The notes beneath the pieces were generated by a model that worked only from the letters and a program-made list of their open reading frames with translations, was not told the origin of the DNA and did not search any database. From positions 1,178,001 through 1,242,000 of the forward strand of contig NZ_CP062008.1 in NCBI RefSeq assembly GCF_005670685.2: a stretch of 64,000 bases of DNA, given 5' to 3'. Position 1 is the first letter of the stretch; each line of letters begins with the position of its first letter. The DNA is from Mycolicibacterium mucogenicum DSM 44124. Lineage in GTDB: Bacteria; Actinomycetota; Actinomycetes; Mycobacteriales; Mycobacteriaceae. Positions 1 through 11,487 of this stretch are shown here, piece after piece. A program made the position numbers and the translations under genes.

Positions 1-1019
1 CGACTGCTGATGGTCCGGCGCTGGATGCCGTTGCGGCGCTGGCGGATTCGCTGCGGCGGGATGTCGTGGGTGATGACGTCACGTTCGTGGTGAACCGGAA
101 CATCAACTTCACCAACATCTGCTACACGGGCTGCCGGTTCTGCGCGTTCGCGCAGCGCAAGGGTGACGCCGATGCCTACTCGCTATCGACCGACGAGGTC
201 GCCGACCGGGCCTGGGAGGCGCATGTCGCCGGGGCCACCGAGGTCTGCATGCAGGGCGGCATCGATCCGGAGTTGCCGGTGACCGGGTACGCCGATCTGG
301 TGCGGGCGGTGAAGAAGCGGGTGCCGTCGATGCACGTGCATGCCTTCTCGCCGATGGAGATTGCCAACGGTGTCACGCGCAGCGGGTTGTCGGTGCGCGA
401 GTGGCTGACCTCGCTGCGGGAAGCGGGCCTGGACACCATCCCGGGCACCGCCGCCGAGATCCTCGACGACGAGGTCCGCTGGGTGCTGACCAAGGGCAAG
501 CTGCCGACCGCCGAGTGGATCAACGTGGTGACCACGGCGCACGAGGTGGGGCTGCGGTCGTCGTCGACGATGATGTACGGGCACGTGGACACCCCGAAGC
601 ATTGGGTGGGGCACCTCAACGTGCTGCGCGGAATCCAGGACCGCACAGGCGGTTTCACCGAGTTCGTGCCGCTGCCGTTCGTGCACCAGTCCTCGCCGCT
701 GTATCTGGCCGGCGGGGCGCGGCCCGGACCGACGCACCGTGACAACCGTGCGGTGCACGCGCTGGCGCGGATCATGCTGCACGGCCGGATTCCGAGCATC
801 CAGACCTCGTGGGTCAAGCTCGGGGTGGAGCGCACGCAGGTGATGCTGCAGGGCGGTGCCAATGATCTCGGTGGCACGCTGATGGAGGAGACGATCTCCC
901 GCATGGCCGGTTCGGAGAACGGCTCTGCCAAGACCGTCGCCGAGCTGGTCGCCATCGCCGAAGGCATCGGCCGCCCGGCCCGCCAACGCAGCACCGACTA
1001 CTCGCCCCTGGCGGCTTAG
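1..1019 (+). CDS. fbiC: FO synthase (C-terminal CofH half), 5' truncated by window edge
   Basis: The reading frame is open from the window edge (first full codon at base 3), so only the C-terminal half of FbiC is present. FbiC makes the 5-deazaflavin FO, the chromophore of coenzyme F420, from tyrosine and a ribityl-diaminouracil. The radical-SAM cysteine triad CxxxCxxC ([10 protein letters not shown]) lies about 40 codons into the visible part, at bases 120-143, and marks the CofH-type domain. In mycobacteria CofG and CofH are fused in one protein of about 850 residues; the CofG half would lie upstream. The GTG at 66 is internal and is not a start. Several F420-type enzymes are encoded nearby (5987-7027, 17508-17921). 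Confidence 0.93.
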   Translation, partial: TADGPALDAVAALADSLRRDVVGDDVTFVVNRNINFTNICYTGCRFCAFAQRKGDADAYSLSTDEVADRAWEAHVAGATEVCMQGGIDPELPVTGYADLVRAVKKRVPSMHVHAFSPMEIANGVTRSGLSVREWLTSLREAGLDTIPGTAAEILDDEVRWVLTKGKLPTAEWINVVTTAHEVGLRSSSTMMYGHVDTPKHWVGHLNVLRGIQDRTGGFTEFVPLPFVHQSSPLYLAGGARPGPTHRDNRAVHALARIMLHGRIPSIQTSWVKLGVERTQVMLQGGANDLGGTLMEETISRMAGSENGSAKTVAELVAIAEGIGRPARQRSTDYSPLAA

Positions 1020-1114
1020 CTTCTCCCGCGAGCGGGCGTGTTTGCACGTGCTTTCGCGGTGTGTCGCGTGGGCTTAAAGCGCGCTCACAGGTAGCGAGTG
1101 TCAGGCTGGGATCT

Positions 1115-1579
1115 GTGAACACGATTGGCGACATCCCCGCCCACCCGTTTTTCGTCCACTTCATCGTGGTGCTGGCGCCACTGACCGCCATTCTCGCAAT
1201 TCTCTGCGCGGTGTGGAGCGCAGCCCGCGAGCGGCTCGTCTGGTTGACGCTGGCCTTGGCGGTCGTGTTGACCGTGCTGACGCCGCTGGCCACGGAGGCC
1301 GGCGAGTGGCTGGAGCACCAGCAGCAGACCCGGACACCGATCCTGCACGAGCACACGGAACTCGGTGACACGGCGATCTATTTCGCGCTGGGGCTGCTGG
1401 TGGTGTCGTTGGCGCTTGCGTTCCTGCACCGGTGGGGCGCACGCCTCGGTGAACGGCGTGGCGTCGCCGGCGTTGCGGTGGCGGTACTGGCTGTGCTGAT
1501 CGGCGTTGCCTCGATCTATCAGATCGTGCGTATCGGCGACTCGGGCGCTCGCGCGGTGTGGGGCAGCGGCGGGTCGTAA
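1115..1579 (+). CDS. DUF2231 integral membrane protein
   Basis: A protein of 154 residues with four predicted membrane segments (about residues 11-33, 40-58, 87-105 and 117-136). The N-terminus carries the family signature GxPxHPxxVHF (seen as GDIPAHPFFVHF), and a second histidine-rich stretch (HEHTELGD) follows TM2. I chose the GTG at 1115 because it puts the family motif right at the N-terminus; an in-frame start at 1061 would add 18 unconserved residues. Function of DUF2231 is unknown; conserved histidines suggest metal or heme contact, which is inference. It is followed by a hairpin and the convergent fadH. Confidence 0.75.
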   Translation: MNTIGDIPAHPFFVHFIVVLAPLTAILAILCAVWSAARERLVWLTLALAVVLTVLTPLATEAGEWLEHQQQTRTPILHEHTELGDTAIYFALGLLVVSLALAFLHRWGARLGERRGVAGVAVAVLAVLIGVASIYQIVRIGDSGARAVWGSGGS

Positions 1580-1609
1580 CCCGCCGCACGTGCGCACGGG
1601 CTGCTATGC

Positions 1610-1668
1610 CGAGCGTGGCGCTTGCCGGTGACGACACGCCGCGCGGAGCGCGGCAACGCCCACGCTCG
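1610..1668. terminator. Hairpin between convergent genes
   Basis: Arms CGAGCGTGG at 1610-1618 and CCACGCTCG at 1660-1668 pair perfectly, and inner arms TTGCCG (1622-1627) and CGGCAA (1651-1656) extend the stem around a 3-base internal loop. There is no T-run, so it resembles the GC-rich hairpins found between convergent mycobacterial genes rather than a classic intrinsic terminator. It may also be a copy of a dispersed palindromic repeat. Confidence 0.5.
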
Positions 1669-1698
1669 ACGTAGGGCCGCGACCCGCGCAGTGGCTGA

Positions 1699-4277
<2,579 letters not shown>

Positions 4278-4308
4278 GGCACGAGCTTAGGTGCTACCGG
4301 CGGTCCTA

Positions 4309-4322
4309 TGCAACAAATTGCA
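4309..4322. promoter_or_regulatory. Candidate PadR operator
   Basis: TGCAACAAATTGCA: 5-bp arms around a 4-base spacer, in the 257-bp divergent region between the PadR gene and fdxC. The arms are short, so chance occurrence is possible. The rest of this region (4323-4534) shows no other clear element except the fdxC ribosome site. Confidence 0.3.
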
Positions 4323-4534
4323 AAGGCGAAAATGACACGCGTAAAAAGCTGTGTCGGGAACTAGTCGGACGGTATGTGCAACGTCTAGTATCAGTAACCA
4401 CGCGCCACCCTTCCCGGGCGGCGCGTAAAGTTAGGTGACACTGAGCCAGACGCTTCGGTACGGGCGCACCATACTGACGTCTGCTCGTTGTATTCCTGAC
4501 GAGCCAGCAGCCCACTGGAACAGGAGAACCACCG

Positions 4535-4855
4535 GTGACGTACGTCATTGCCGAACCCTGCGTCGACGTCAAAGACAAGGCATGTATCGAAGAATGCCCG
4601 GTCGATTGCATCTACGAGGGTGCACGCATGCTGTACATCCACCCCGATGAGTGCGTGGACTGCGGCGCGTGCGAGCCCGTCTGCCCCGTCGAGGCCATCT
4701 ACTACGAGGACGACGTCCCCGATCAGTGGAGCGGGTACACCCAGAACAACGCCGACTTCTTCGCCGAGCTCGGCTCGCCGGGTGGTGCGTCGAAGGTCGG
4801 CCAGACCGACAACGACCCGCAGGCGGTCAAGGATCTCGCGCCGCAGGGCGAGTGA
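4535..4855 (+). CDS. fdxC: 7Fe-8S type ferredoxin FdxC
   Basis: 106-residue cytoplasmic electron carrier. Cluster ligands are visible: Cys9, Cys17 and Cys21 (C-x7-C-x3-CP) plus Cys40-xx-Cys43-xx-Cys46-xxx-Cys50-Pro, the pattern of mycobacterial 3Fe-4S/4Fe-4S ferredoxins. The GTG start is set by a good AGGAG eight bases upstream. The stop overlaps the GTG of the next gene (GTGA), coupling it to the aminotransferase. Partner enzymes are not evident from the sequence. Confidence 0.93.
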   Translation: MTYVIAEPCVDVKDKACIEECPVDCIYEGARMLYIHPDECVDCGACEPVCPVEAIYYEDDVPDQWSGYTQNNADFFAELGSPGGASKVGQTDNDPQAVKDLAPQGE

Positions 4856-5961
4856 CCCTGTCCGCTAGAGCCAAGGTCTCGGCCGCTCTGCCGGTGTTCC
4901 CCTGGGACACCCTGGCGGAGGCGACCGCGACCGCTCGTGCCCATCCGGACGGCATCGTCGATCTGTCCGTCGGCACGCCGGTGGATCCGGTGGCCGACGT
5001 CATCCGGGAGGCGCTGGCCGCTGCCAGTGCCTCACCGGGCTACCCGACGACGGCCGGTACGCCTGCCCTGCGCGCATCGGCGGTGGCTGCCCTGCAGCGT
5101 CGCTATGGCATCACGGGACTGCCGGAGCAGGCGGTGCTGCCGGTCATCGGCACCAAAGAGGTCATCGCCTGGCTGCCGACACTGCTCGGGTTGGGGGCCG
5201 CCGACACCGTCGTGGTGCCCGAGCTCGCCTACCCGACCTATGACGTCGGCGCCCGGCTGGCCGGTGCGCAGGTGCTGCGGGCCGATTCGCTGACCCAGAT
5301 CGGGCCCCAGGCGCCCGCGCTGGTGTACCTGAACTCGCCCAGCAACCCGACCGGCAAGGTGCTCGGCGTCGACCACCTGCGCAAGGTTGTCGGCTGGGCG
5401 CGCGAGCGCGGCGTCGTCATCGCGTCCGACGAGTGCTACCTCGGCCTGTCGTGGGACGCTCAGCCGCTGTCGGTGCTGCACCCCGACGTCTGCGACGGTG
5501 ACCACACCGGTCTGCTGGCCGTCCACTCACTCTCCAAGACCTCCTCGCTGGCCGGCTACCGCGCCGGCTTCGTCGCCGGTGACCCGGAACTGGTCGCGGA
5601 ACTGCTGGCGGTGCGCAAGCACGCCGGGATGATCGTCCCGACGCCCGTGCAGTCCGCGATGGTCGCCGCCCTCGACGACGACGAGCACGAACGCGTCCAG
5701 CGCGACCGGTACGCCAAGCGCCGCGACGCGCTGCTGGCGGCGGTCCGGGGCGCCGGCTTCACCGTCGAGCACTCCGAGGCCGGCCTGTATCTATGGGCCA
5801 CCCGTGGTGAGTCCGGCCGCGCGACGCTCGCCTGGCTGGCCGAACGCGGCATCCTCGTCGCCCCTGGCGAGTTCTACGGCCCGGCCGGCGAGCAGTTCGT
5901 CCGCATCGCACTCACCGCGACAGACGAACGCATCGCCGCCGCGGTCTCGCGATTGGCTTAG
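4852..5961 (+). CDS. dapC: DapC-type N-succinyldiaminopimelate aminotransferase
   Basis: 369-residue fold-type I PLP aminotransferase. Seen: the PLP-lysine motif SLSKTS, the phosphate/pyridine-binding stretches [10 protein letters not shown] and DECYLG, and the carboxylate-binding Arg in FVRIALT. It would convert N-succinyl-2-amino-6-ketopimelate to N-succinyl-LL-DAP in the lysine and peptidoglycan pathway. The GTG start at 4852 overlaps the fdxC stop; longer starts would lie inside fdxC. Position matches Rv1178. dapD and dapE lie further along the window, which supports the DAP assignment, but substrate specificity cannot be read from motifs alone because related aminotransferases exist. Confidence 0.8.
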   Translation: MTLSARAKVSAALPVFPWDTLAEATATARAHPDGIVDLSVGTPVDPVADVIREALAAASASPGYPTTAGTPALRASAVAALQRRYGITGLPEQAVLPVIGTKEVIAWLPTLLGLGAADTVVVPELAYPTYDVGARLAGAQVLRADSLTQIGPQAPALVYLNSPSNPTGKVLGVDHLRKVVGWARERGVVIASDECYLGLSWDAQPLSVLHPDVCDGDHTGLLAVHSLSKTSSLAGYRAGFVAGDPELVAELLAVRKHAGMIVPTPVQSAMVAALDDDEHERVQRDRYAKRRDALLAAVRGAGFTVEHSEAGLYLWATRGESGRATLAWLAERGILVAPGEFYGPAGEQFVRIALTATDERIAAAVSRLA

Positions 5962-5986
5962 TTCCTTCCCGCTACTGTCCTCGGGC

Positions 5987-7027
5987 ATGCAGGTATTCGC
6001 TGCCTTGTCGCCTGAGCTGCCCCTGACACAGGTGCCGGCCTGCGTGCGCCGCGTCGAGCGGCTCGGGTTCGACGGATTGCACATCGCTGAGACGACGCAC
6101 GATTCACTCGCCGTGGCACTGCTGGCCGCCGAACACACCGAGCGGCTGACCATCCGCACGGCCGTCACTCTGGCTTTCGTCCGCAGCCCCATGCTGACCG
6201 CCTACGCGGCCTGGGACCTTCAGACGTTCTCGAACGGGCGATTCGAATTGGGTCTCGGCACCCAGATTCGGCAGAACATCGAAGACCGATTCGGTATGCC
6301 GTGGAGCGAACCGTGCGCACGGATGGGCGAGTACCTCGGCGCCCTGACCGCGATATTCGAAGCGTTCCGCACCGGCGAGTCGGTGCACCATGAAGGCGAT
6401 GTCTATCGCATCACGCGCCTGCAGCCATACTTCAACCCGGGGCCGAACAACCTTGCGCCGCCGCGCATCTGGCTGGGTGCGGTGAACGCCGGGATGTGCG
6501 AACTGGCCGGCGGGAAGGCCGACGGCGTCGTCACACACTCGACCAATTCCGATCCGGAATATCTGAGAGATGTTGTGCGCCCGGCACTTCAGCGCGGCGC
6601 GCAGGCCGCCGGCCGGTCCGCGATCCCGGAGCTCGTGGCGTCGACCGCGGTGGCGACCGGCAGCACCGACCTGCGGGTCGAGCAGGAACGCGAGCGGCAA
6701 CGCCGGATGCTGGCTTTCCTGCTCTCAACGCCTGCCTACGCGACGACGCTGAAACGACGCGGCTGGCACTCTTTGGCTGATGACCTCCGTGACCTCATCA
6801 AGCAACAGCAGTGGGACTGTCTGCCCACAGTGCTCGGCGATGGCGTGCTCGATCAGCTGGTGACGACCGGGCGATACGACCAGTTGCCGGATCTGTTGCG
6901 CGCCAAGTACGACGGCATCGCGGACGGGGTTGTGCTGCCGCCGGTCAGTGCTGACGCGAATGAGGATGAGCCGGTGCGGGCCTGTGTCCGGGACCTGCAG
7001 ACCGGAGCGCACGGTCGCCGCGACTAG
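5987..7027 (+). CDS. LLM-class F420-dependent oxidoreductase
   Basis: 346 residues from ATG 5987; an upstream in-frame start would overlap dapC. The luciferase-like TIM barrel is recognised by LGFDGLHIAE near the start, a GRFELGLGTQ segment and IWLGAVNAGM mid-protein. It resembles the mycobacterial TIGR03617-type group of putative F420-dependent oxidoreductases. Substrate unknown. It begins 25 bp after dapC in the same direction and may be co-transcribed. It converges on the LysR gene, leaving only 8 bp. Confidence 0.82.
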   Translation: MQVFAALSPELPLTQVPACVRRVERLGFDGLHIAETTHDSLAVALLAAEHTERLTIRTAVTLAFVRSPMLTAYAAWDLQTFSNGRFELGLGTQIRQNIEDRFGMPWSEPCARMGEYLGALTAIFEAFRTGESVHHEGDVYRITRLQPYFNPGPNNLAPPRIWLGAVNAGMCELAGGKADGVVTHSTNSDPEYLRDVVRPALQRGAQAAGRSAIPELVASTAVATGSTDLRVEQERERQRRMLAFLLSTPAYATTLKRRGWHSLADDLRDLIKQQQWDCLPTVLGDGVLDQLVTTGRYDQLPDLLRAKYDGIADGVVLPPVSADANEDEPVRACVRDLQTGAHGRRD

Positions 7028-7035
7028 GCGGGCGC

Positions 7036-7962
7036 TCAGTCCACATCAAGCTGCGGCGGCACGGCCGAAGCCAGCGCCGCCCGGCACGCCACGATGGCCG
7101 GCGTCTTGCTGATGGCGGTCCGCGTCGCTGTGAACACCACACGCCGACGCGGATCGACGTCGATGACGCGTACCTCCGGACGACGCCGGACGCGCATCAG
7201 GTCGGGCAGGATGGCGACCGCATTGCCGTTCTCGATCAGAGCGATCTGGGCTTCGAGGTCGTCGGTCTCGAAGCGGACGTCGGGCTCGAAACCTGCTTTC
7301 CGGCAGAGCTGTTCGGCCCAGTGCCGGGAGGCGGTGCCTTCGGGCTCCATCGTCCACGGCAGATCGGCGGCATCCTCGACCGAGGCGATGCGGTCCCACG
7401 GATCTCCGCTCGGTGGGACGGCCAGCCGCAGCAGGTCGGTGGTCAGCGGAGCCCGGTGCAGATCGGGATACGCGCGCGCGGCATGCCCCGGATACTCCTC
7501 GGCGATCACCAGATCGAACTCGCGCAACCAGGTCTCGTAGAGCGCCTGCTCCGGTTCGCGTTGCGACATCGTCACCCGCAGCCGTGGGTGACGCGTCGCC
7601 AATTCCGTCAGCATCTGTGGCATGAAGGCCGAGGCCGCCGATTGGAAGACGGCCAGCCGAACGGTGCCGGACGCCTCGTCGCTCTGCACCGCGACATCGG
7701 AGGCGGCCTGCTCGAGCCGCGCCAAGATGACCGCGGTGTGCTCGACGAGCACCTCTGCCGCGGGGGTGAGCCGCAGCCGGCGTCCCACCTTCTCCAACAG
7801 CGGCACGCCCACCTCGCGCTCGAGTTGGCTCAGCGCCTGCGATATCGACGACGGGCTTTGGTGCAGCGCCTCGGCGACCTCGGACAACGTCCCGCGCAGG
7901 CTCAGCTCGTGCAGCAGACGCAGCCGCCGGGTATCGAGCAGGTCAGCACGCTGATGTTTCAT
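7036..7962 (-). CDS. LysR-family regulator, probably of putA
   Basis: 308 residues. N-terminal winged helix (about residues 8-70: RRLRLLHELSLRGTLSEVAE, then SSISQALSQLER) and a C-terminal periplasmic-binding-like effector domain (residues about 95-300). It is divergent from putA with 69 bp between starts, and a perfect 15-bp palindrome sits in that gap, the classic arrangement for a LysR regulator controlling its neighbour and itself. The effector is likely proline or a catabolite; that is inference from context only. Confidence 0.85.
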   Translation of the reverse strand: MKHQRADLLDTRRLRLLHELSLRGTLSEVAEALHQSPSSISQALSQLEREVGVPLLEKVGRRLRLTPAAEVLVEHTAVILARLEQAASDVAVQSDEASGTVRLAVFQSAASAFMPQMLTELATRHPRLRVTMSQREPEQALYETWLREFDLVIAEEYPGHAARAYPDLHRAPLTTDLLRLAVPPSGDPWDRIASVEDAADLPWTMEPEGTASRHWAEQLCRKAGFEPDVRFETDDLEAQIALIENGNAVAILPDLMRVRRRPEVRVIDVDPRRRVVFTATRTAISKTPAIVACRAALASAVPPQLDVD

Positions 7963-7974
7963 TTTTGTTTAATC

Positions 7975-7989
7975 TTTTCTGTCAGAAAA
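7975..7989. promoter_or_regulatory. LysR-type operator in lysR/putA divergent promoter
   Basis: TTTTCTGTCAGAAAA is a perfect 7+1+7 palindrome containing the T-N11-A core of LysR boxes, inside an unusually AT-rich stretch (7960-8010). It lies 13 bp from the regulator start and 43 bp from the putA start. Confidence 0.6.
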
Positions 7990-8031
7990 CATCGCTTTAT
8001 TTTAAGTGTCTGGCGCGCTCATGATGGGCAG

Positions 8032-11000
8032 ATGACCCAGCTAGGCAGTGACGAAGATCTGCTGACCGATGTCGTGAGCCAGGTCCGGTCCTGGCTCGAC
8101 GACGCCGCCCGCCTGCCCGTCGCCCCTGCGGGCCGGCGGTTGGCCGACGTGCTGCGCGATCCGCACGGCCTGGATTTCACCGTCGGCTTCGTCGACCGCG
8201 TGATCCGGCCCGAAGACCATCGGGTCGCGGCGGCCAACCTGCGGGCCCTCGCGCGCAACGCTCCGGCCTTCCTGCCGCTGCACGAACGGCTGTTGATCAA
8301 GCTCGGCGCCCTGGTGTCGGTGATCGCGCCCGGCCTGGTCATCCCGGTCGCCCGGAAGGCGTTGCGCCAGATGGTCGGTCACCTCCTCGTCGACGCGACC
8401 GATGCCCGCCTCGGCCGATCCATCGCACGGATCCGCAATCGTGGTGTCGGGCTCAACATCAACCTGCTCGGTGAGGCCGTGCTCGGCCAGGCCGAGGCGG
8501 CCCGACGGCTGCAGGGCACCGAACGGCTGCTCGCCCGCCCCGACGTCGACTACGTGTCGATCAAGGTCTCGGCTACCGTGCCGCCGCACTCGCCGTGGGC
8601 GTTCGACGAAGCCGTCGACCACATCGCGGAGAACCTGCTGCCGTTGTTCACCCAGGCGGCGACCGCGCCGACGAAGAAGTTCATCAACCTCGACATGGAG
8701 GAGTACCGCGACCTGGAGCTGACCATCGCGGTGTTCACCAGGTTGCTCGACCGGGCCGAACTGCTGGACCTCGAAGCCGGGATCGTGCTGCAGGCCTACC
8801 TGCCCGATGCGCTGAGCGCGATGATGCGCCTGCAGGATTGGGCCCGCGCGCGCCGCGAGCGGGGTGGCGCGGGCATCAAAGTCCGGTTGGTCAAGGGCGC
8901 CAACCTGCCCATGGAACACGTGGAGGCCTCGCTGCACGGCTGGCCCGCGGCGACCCTGCCGACCAAACGGGACACCGACACCAATTACAAGCGGGTGCTG
9001 GATTACGCACTGCGGCCCGAGCACACCGCGAATGTGCGTATCGGCGTCGCGGGACACAACCTCTTCGACATCGCGTACGCGTGGACGCTCGCGGGGCGTC
9101 GCGGCGTGCGGGACCGAGTGGAGTTCGAGATGCTGCTGGGGATGGCAGAGGCGCAGGCCGAAGCCGTCCGGCGCACCGTCGGCGGTCTGCTGCTGTACGT
9201 ACCGGTGGTGCACCCCAAGGACTTTGACGTTGCGATCGCCTACCTCGTACGGCGGCTGGAGGAAGGCGCCAGCCAGGACAACTTCATGTCCGCGGTGTTC
9301 GAGCTGCACGACGACCAGTCGCTGTTCCAGCGCGAGAAGGACCGGTTCGTCGCGTCGCTCGCGGATCTCGTGGGGGAGACCGTCATTCCGGTGCCCAACC
9401 GTCGTCAGGATCGCCGTACCGATGATCCGCGCGCAGCGCAGTGTCCGGCCGGCGGCTTCGCGAATGTCGCCGACACCGATCCGGCGCTGCCCGGAAATCG
9501 GCTGTGGGGGCGGGCGATCACCGAGCGGATCGCCGCGTCGTCGACCGGCGTGGAGCTGGTGGCCGAGCACACCGTGTCGAGTTCAGACGCGCTCGACGGG
9601 ATCATCACCGACGCCGTGACCGCGGGCGCGATGTGGGCGGCGCTGACCGGTGCCCAACGGGCGGCGGTCCTTCGGCGTGCGGCGGCGACGCTGCAAGGGG
9701 CGCGGGCGGAATTGCTCGAGGTGATGGCATCCGAGTGCGGCAAGACGCTGGATCAGGGTGATCCGGAGGTTTCCGAGGCCATCGATTTCGCGAACTACTA
9801 TGCGGCACAAGCAGAACAACTGGACTCCGTCGACGGTGCCGGCGCGGTGCCGGCCGGGTTGACGGTGGTCACGCCGCCATGGAACTTCCCGGTTGCGATC
9901 CCCGCCGGATCGGTCCTGGCCGCGCTGGCCGCGGGCAGCCCCGTCGTCATCAAACCCGCCACACAAGCCAGGCGCTGCGGATCCGTTATGGTGCACGCGC
10001 TTTGGGATGCCGGGGTGCCGCGCGACGTGCTGCGGTTGGTGCACCTCGACGAGGGCGAGCTCGGCACTCAGTTGGTATCCGACCCGCGGGTCGCGCGGCT
10101 CATCCTCACCGGTGCATTCGAAACCGCCGAGCTGTTCCGCAGCTTCCGGCCCGACCTGCCGCTGCTGGCCGAGACCAGCGGTAAGAACTCCATCATCGTC
10201 ACCCCGCATGCCGATCTCGATCTCGCGGTGAAAGACCTGGTGTACTCGGCCTTCGGGCATGCCGGCCAGAAGTGTTCGGCAGCGTCGCTCGGCATTCTGG
10301 TGGGTTCCGTCGCCCGGTCCGCGCGGTTCCGCGACCAGCTCGTCGATGCCGTCACGTCGCTGAAGGTGGGCTACCCGTCGGACCCGACCGCACAGGTGGG
10401 GCCCATCATCGAACCCGCGCATGGCAAACTGCTGCGGGCGCTCACGCAGCTGGCACCGGGGGAGCAGTGGCTGGTGGAACCCCGCCGGCTCGATGACACC
10501 GGCCGGCTCTGGTCGCCGGGAGTCAAGACCGGCGTCCGGCGCGGCTCGGAGTTCCACCTCACCGAGTACTTCGGGCCGGTTCTGGGCCTCATCGCCGCCG
10601 CCGACCTCGATGAGGCGATCGCCATCCAGAACCAGGTCGACTACGGCCTGACGGCCGGCCTGTACAGCCTGGACCGCGATGAGATCGAACGCTGGCTCGA
10701 TCGGGTCGAGGCGGGCAACGCCTATGTGAACCGCTCGACCGTCGGGGCGATCGTGCGGCGGCAGCCCTTCGGCGGGTGGAAGAAGTCGGCGGTCGGTGCG
10801 GGCGCGAAGGCCGGCGGTCCGAATTACCTTATCGGGCTCAGCGATTGGCGTTCCGCGCCGGCGCGCCAGACGGCCCCGCTGGCACCGCCGGTGCGCGCGA
10901 TCCTGGACGCCGCACGGACTTTCGCGCTGGATACCGGGGAACTCGATTTCCTCGAACGGTCCTGCGGCTCCGACGCACATGCCTGGGCGACTGAGTTCGG

Positions 11001-11487
11001 CGTCGCGCGCGATGTCTCCGGCCTGATGGCGGAGAAGAACGTCTTCCGGTACCTGCCCGTGCCGGTCACGGTGCGCGCCGAGGATGCGGATCCGGCAGCC
11101 CTGCTGCGCGTGGTCGGGGCGGGCATTCTGGCCGGCTCCCGCGTGACCGTCTCCACCCCGGCGCCGCTCGCTGCGGCGATCGCCGGCACGTTGGCTACCG
11201 CCGGCGTCGTCTACCGAGTGGAAGATTCGGTGTCGTGGCGGAAGACGTTGCGCGACAACGCCCCTGGACGGGTTCGCCTGCTCGGCGGCAGCCGCGAACA
11301 GTTCGCTCACGACAGTGCCGGCGACGTCGGCATCGCGCTCTACGCGGGGCCGGTTGTCGAAGCCGGGCGGATCGAGCTGCTGACGTTCCTGCACGAGCAG
11401 GCGATCGCCGTGACGGCGCACCGATTCGGTTCTCCGACGCCGTTGTCCGAGAACCTCTTCGGTGACGCGGTGCCTCAGAGCGCGTAG
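8032..11487 (+). CDS. putA: Bifunctional proline dehydrogenase / P5C dehydrogenase PutA
   Basis: 1151 residues. The N-terminal half (about 60-440) is an FAD proline dehydrogenase barrel (YVSIKVSA, LDMEEYRDLELT, RLVKGANL). The second half (about 500-930) is an aldehyde dehydrogenase oxidising glutamate semialdehyde: TPPWNFPVAIPAG, general-base Glu714 (AETSGKN), nucleophile Cys748 (GQKCSAAS), EYFGPVLGL. About 220 further residues resemble the extra C-terminal domain of long PutA proteins. Together they convert proline to glutamate. The ATG at 8032 begins at the end of the AT-rich control region. In M. tuberculosis these activities are two separate genes (Rv1187, Rv1188). The 3' end overlaps the convergent dioxygenase by 13 bp. 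Confidence 0.92.
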   Translation: MTQLGSDEDLLTDVVSQVRSWLDDAARLPVAPAGRRLADVLRDPHGLDFTVGFVDRVIRPEDHRVAAANLRALARNAPAFLPLHERLLIKLGALVSVIAPGLVIPVARKALRQMVGHLLVDATDARLGRSIARIRNRGVGLNINLLGEAVLGQAEAARRLQGTERLLARPDVDYVSIKVSATVPPHSPWAFDEAVDHIAENLLPLFTQAATAPTKKFINLDMEEYRDLELTIAVFTRLLDRAELLDLEAGIVLQAYLPDALSAMMRLQDWARARRERGGAGIKVRLVKGANLPMEHVEASLHGWPAATLPTKRDTDTNYKRVLDYALRPEHTANVRIGVAGHNLFDIAYAWTLAGRRGVRDRVEFEMLLGMAEAQAEAVRRTVGGLLLYVPVVHPKDFDVAIAYLVRRLEEGASQDNFMSAVFELHDDQSLFQREKDRFVASLADLVGETVIPVPNRRQDRRTDDPRAAQCPAGGFANVADTDPALPGNRLWGRAITERIAASSTGVELVAEHTVSSSDALDGIITDAVTAGAMWAALTGAQRAAVLRRAAATLQGARAELLEVMASECGKTLDQGDPEVSEAIDFANYYAAQAEQLDSVDGAGAVPAGLTVVTPPWNFPVAIPAGSVLAALAAGSPVVIKPATQARRCGSVMVHALWDAGVPRDVLRLVHLDEGELGTQLVSDPRVARLILTGAFETAELFRSFRPDLPLLAETSGKNSIIVTPHADLDLAVKDLVYSAFGHAGQKCSAASLGILVGSVARSARFRDQLVDAVTSLKVGYPSDPTAQVGPIIEPAHGKLLRALTQLAPGEQWLVEPRRLDDTGRLWSPGVKTGVRRGSEFHLTEYFGPVLGLIAAADLDEAIAIQNQVDYGLTAGLYSLDRDEIERWLDRVEAGNAYVNRSTVGAIVRRQPFGGWKKSAVGAGAKAGGPNYLIGLSDWRSAPARQTAPLAPPVRAILDAARTFALDTGELDFLERSCGSDAHAWATEFGVARDVSGLMAEKNVFRYLPVPVTVRAEDADPAALLRVVGAGILAGSRVTVSTPAPLAAAIAGTLATAGVVYRVEDSVSWRKTLRDNAPGRVRLLGGSREQFAHDSAGDVGIALYAGPVVEAGRIELLTFLHEQAIAVTAHRFGSPTPLSENLFGDAVPQSA

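Noticed and set aside
7321..8031. N-terminal extension of the putA frame
   Set aside because: It would overlap the LysR gene on the other strand and the AT-rich operator; the ATG at 8032 gives the normal PutA start.
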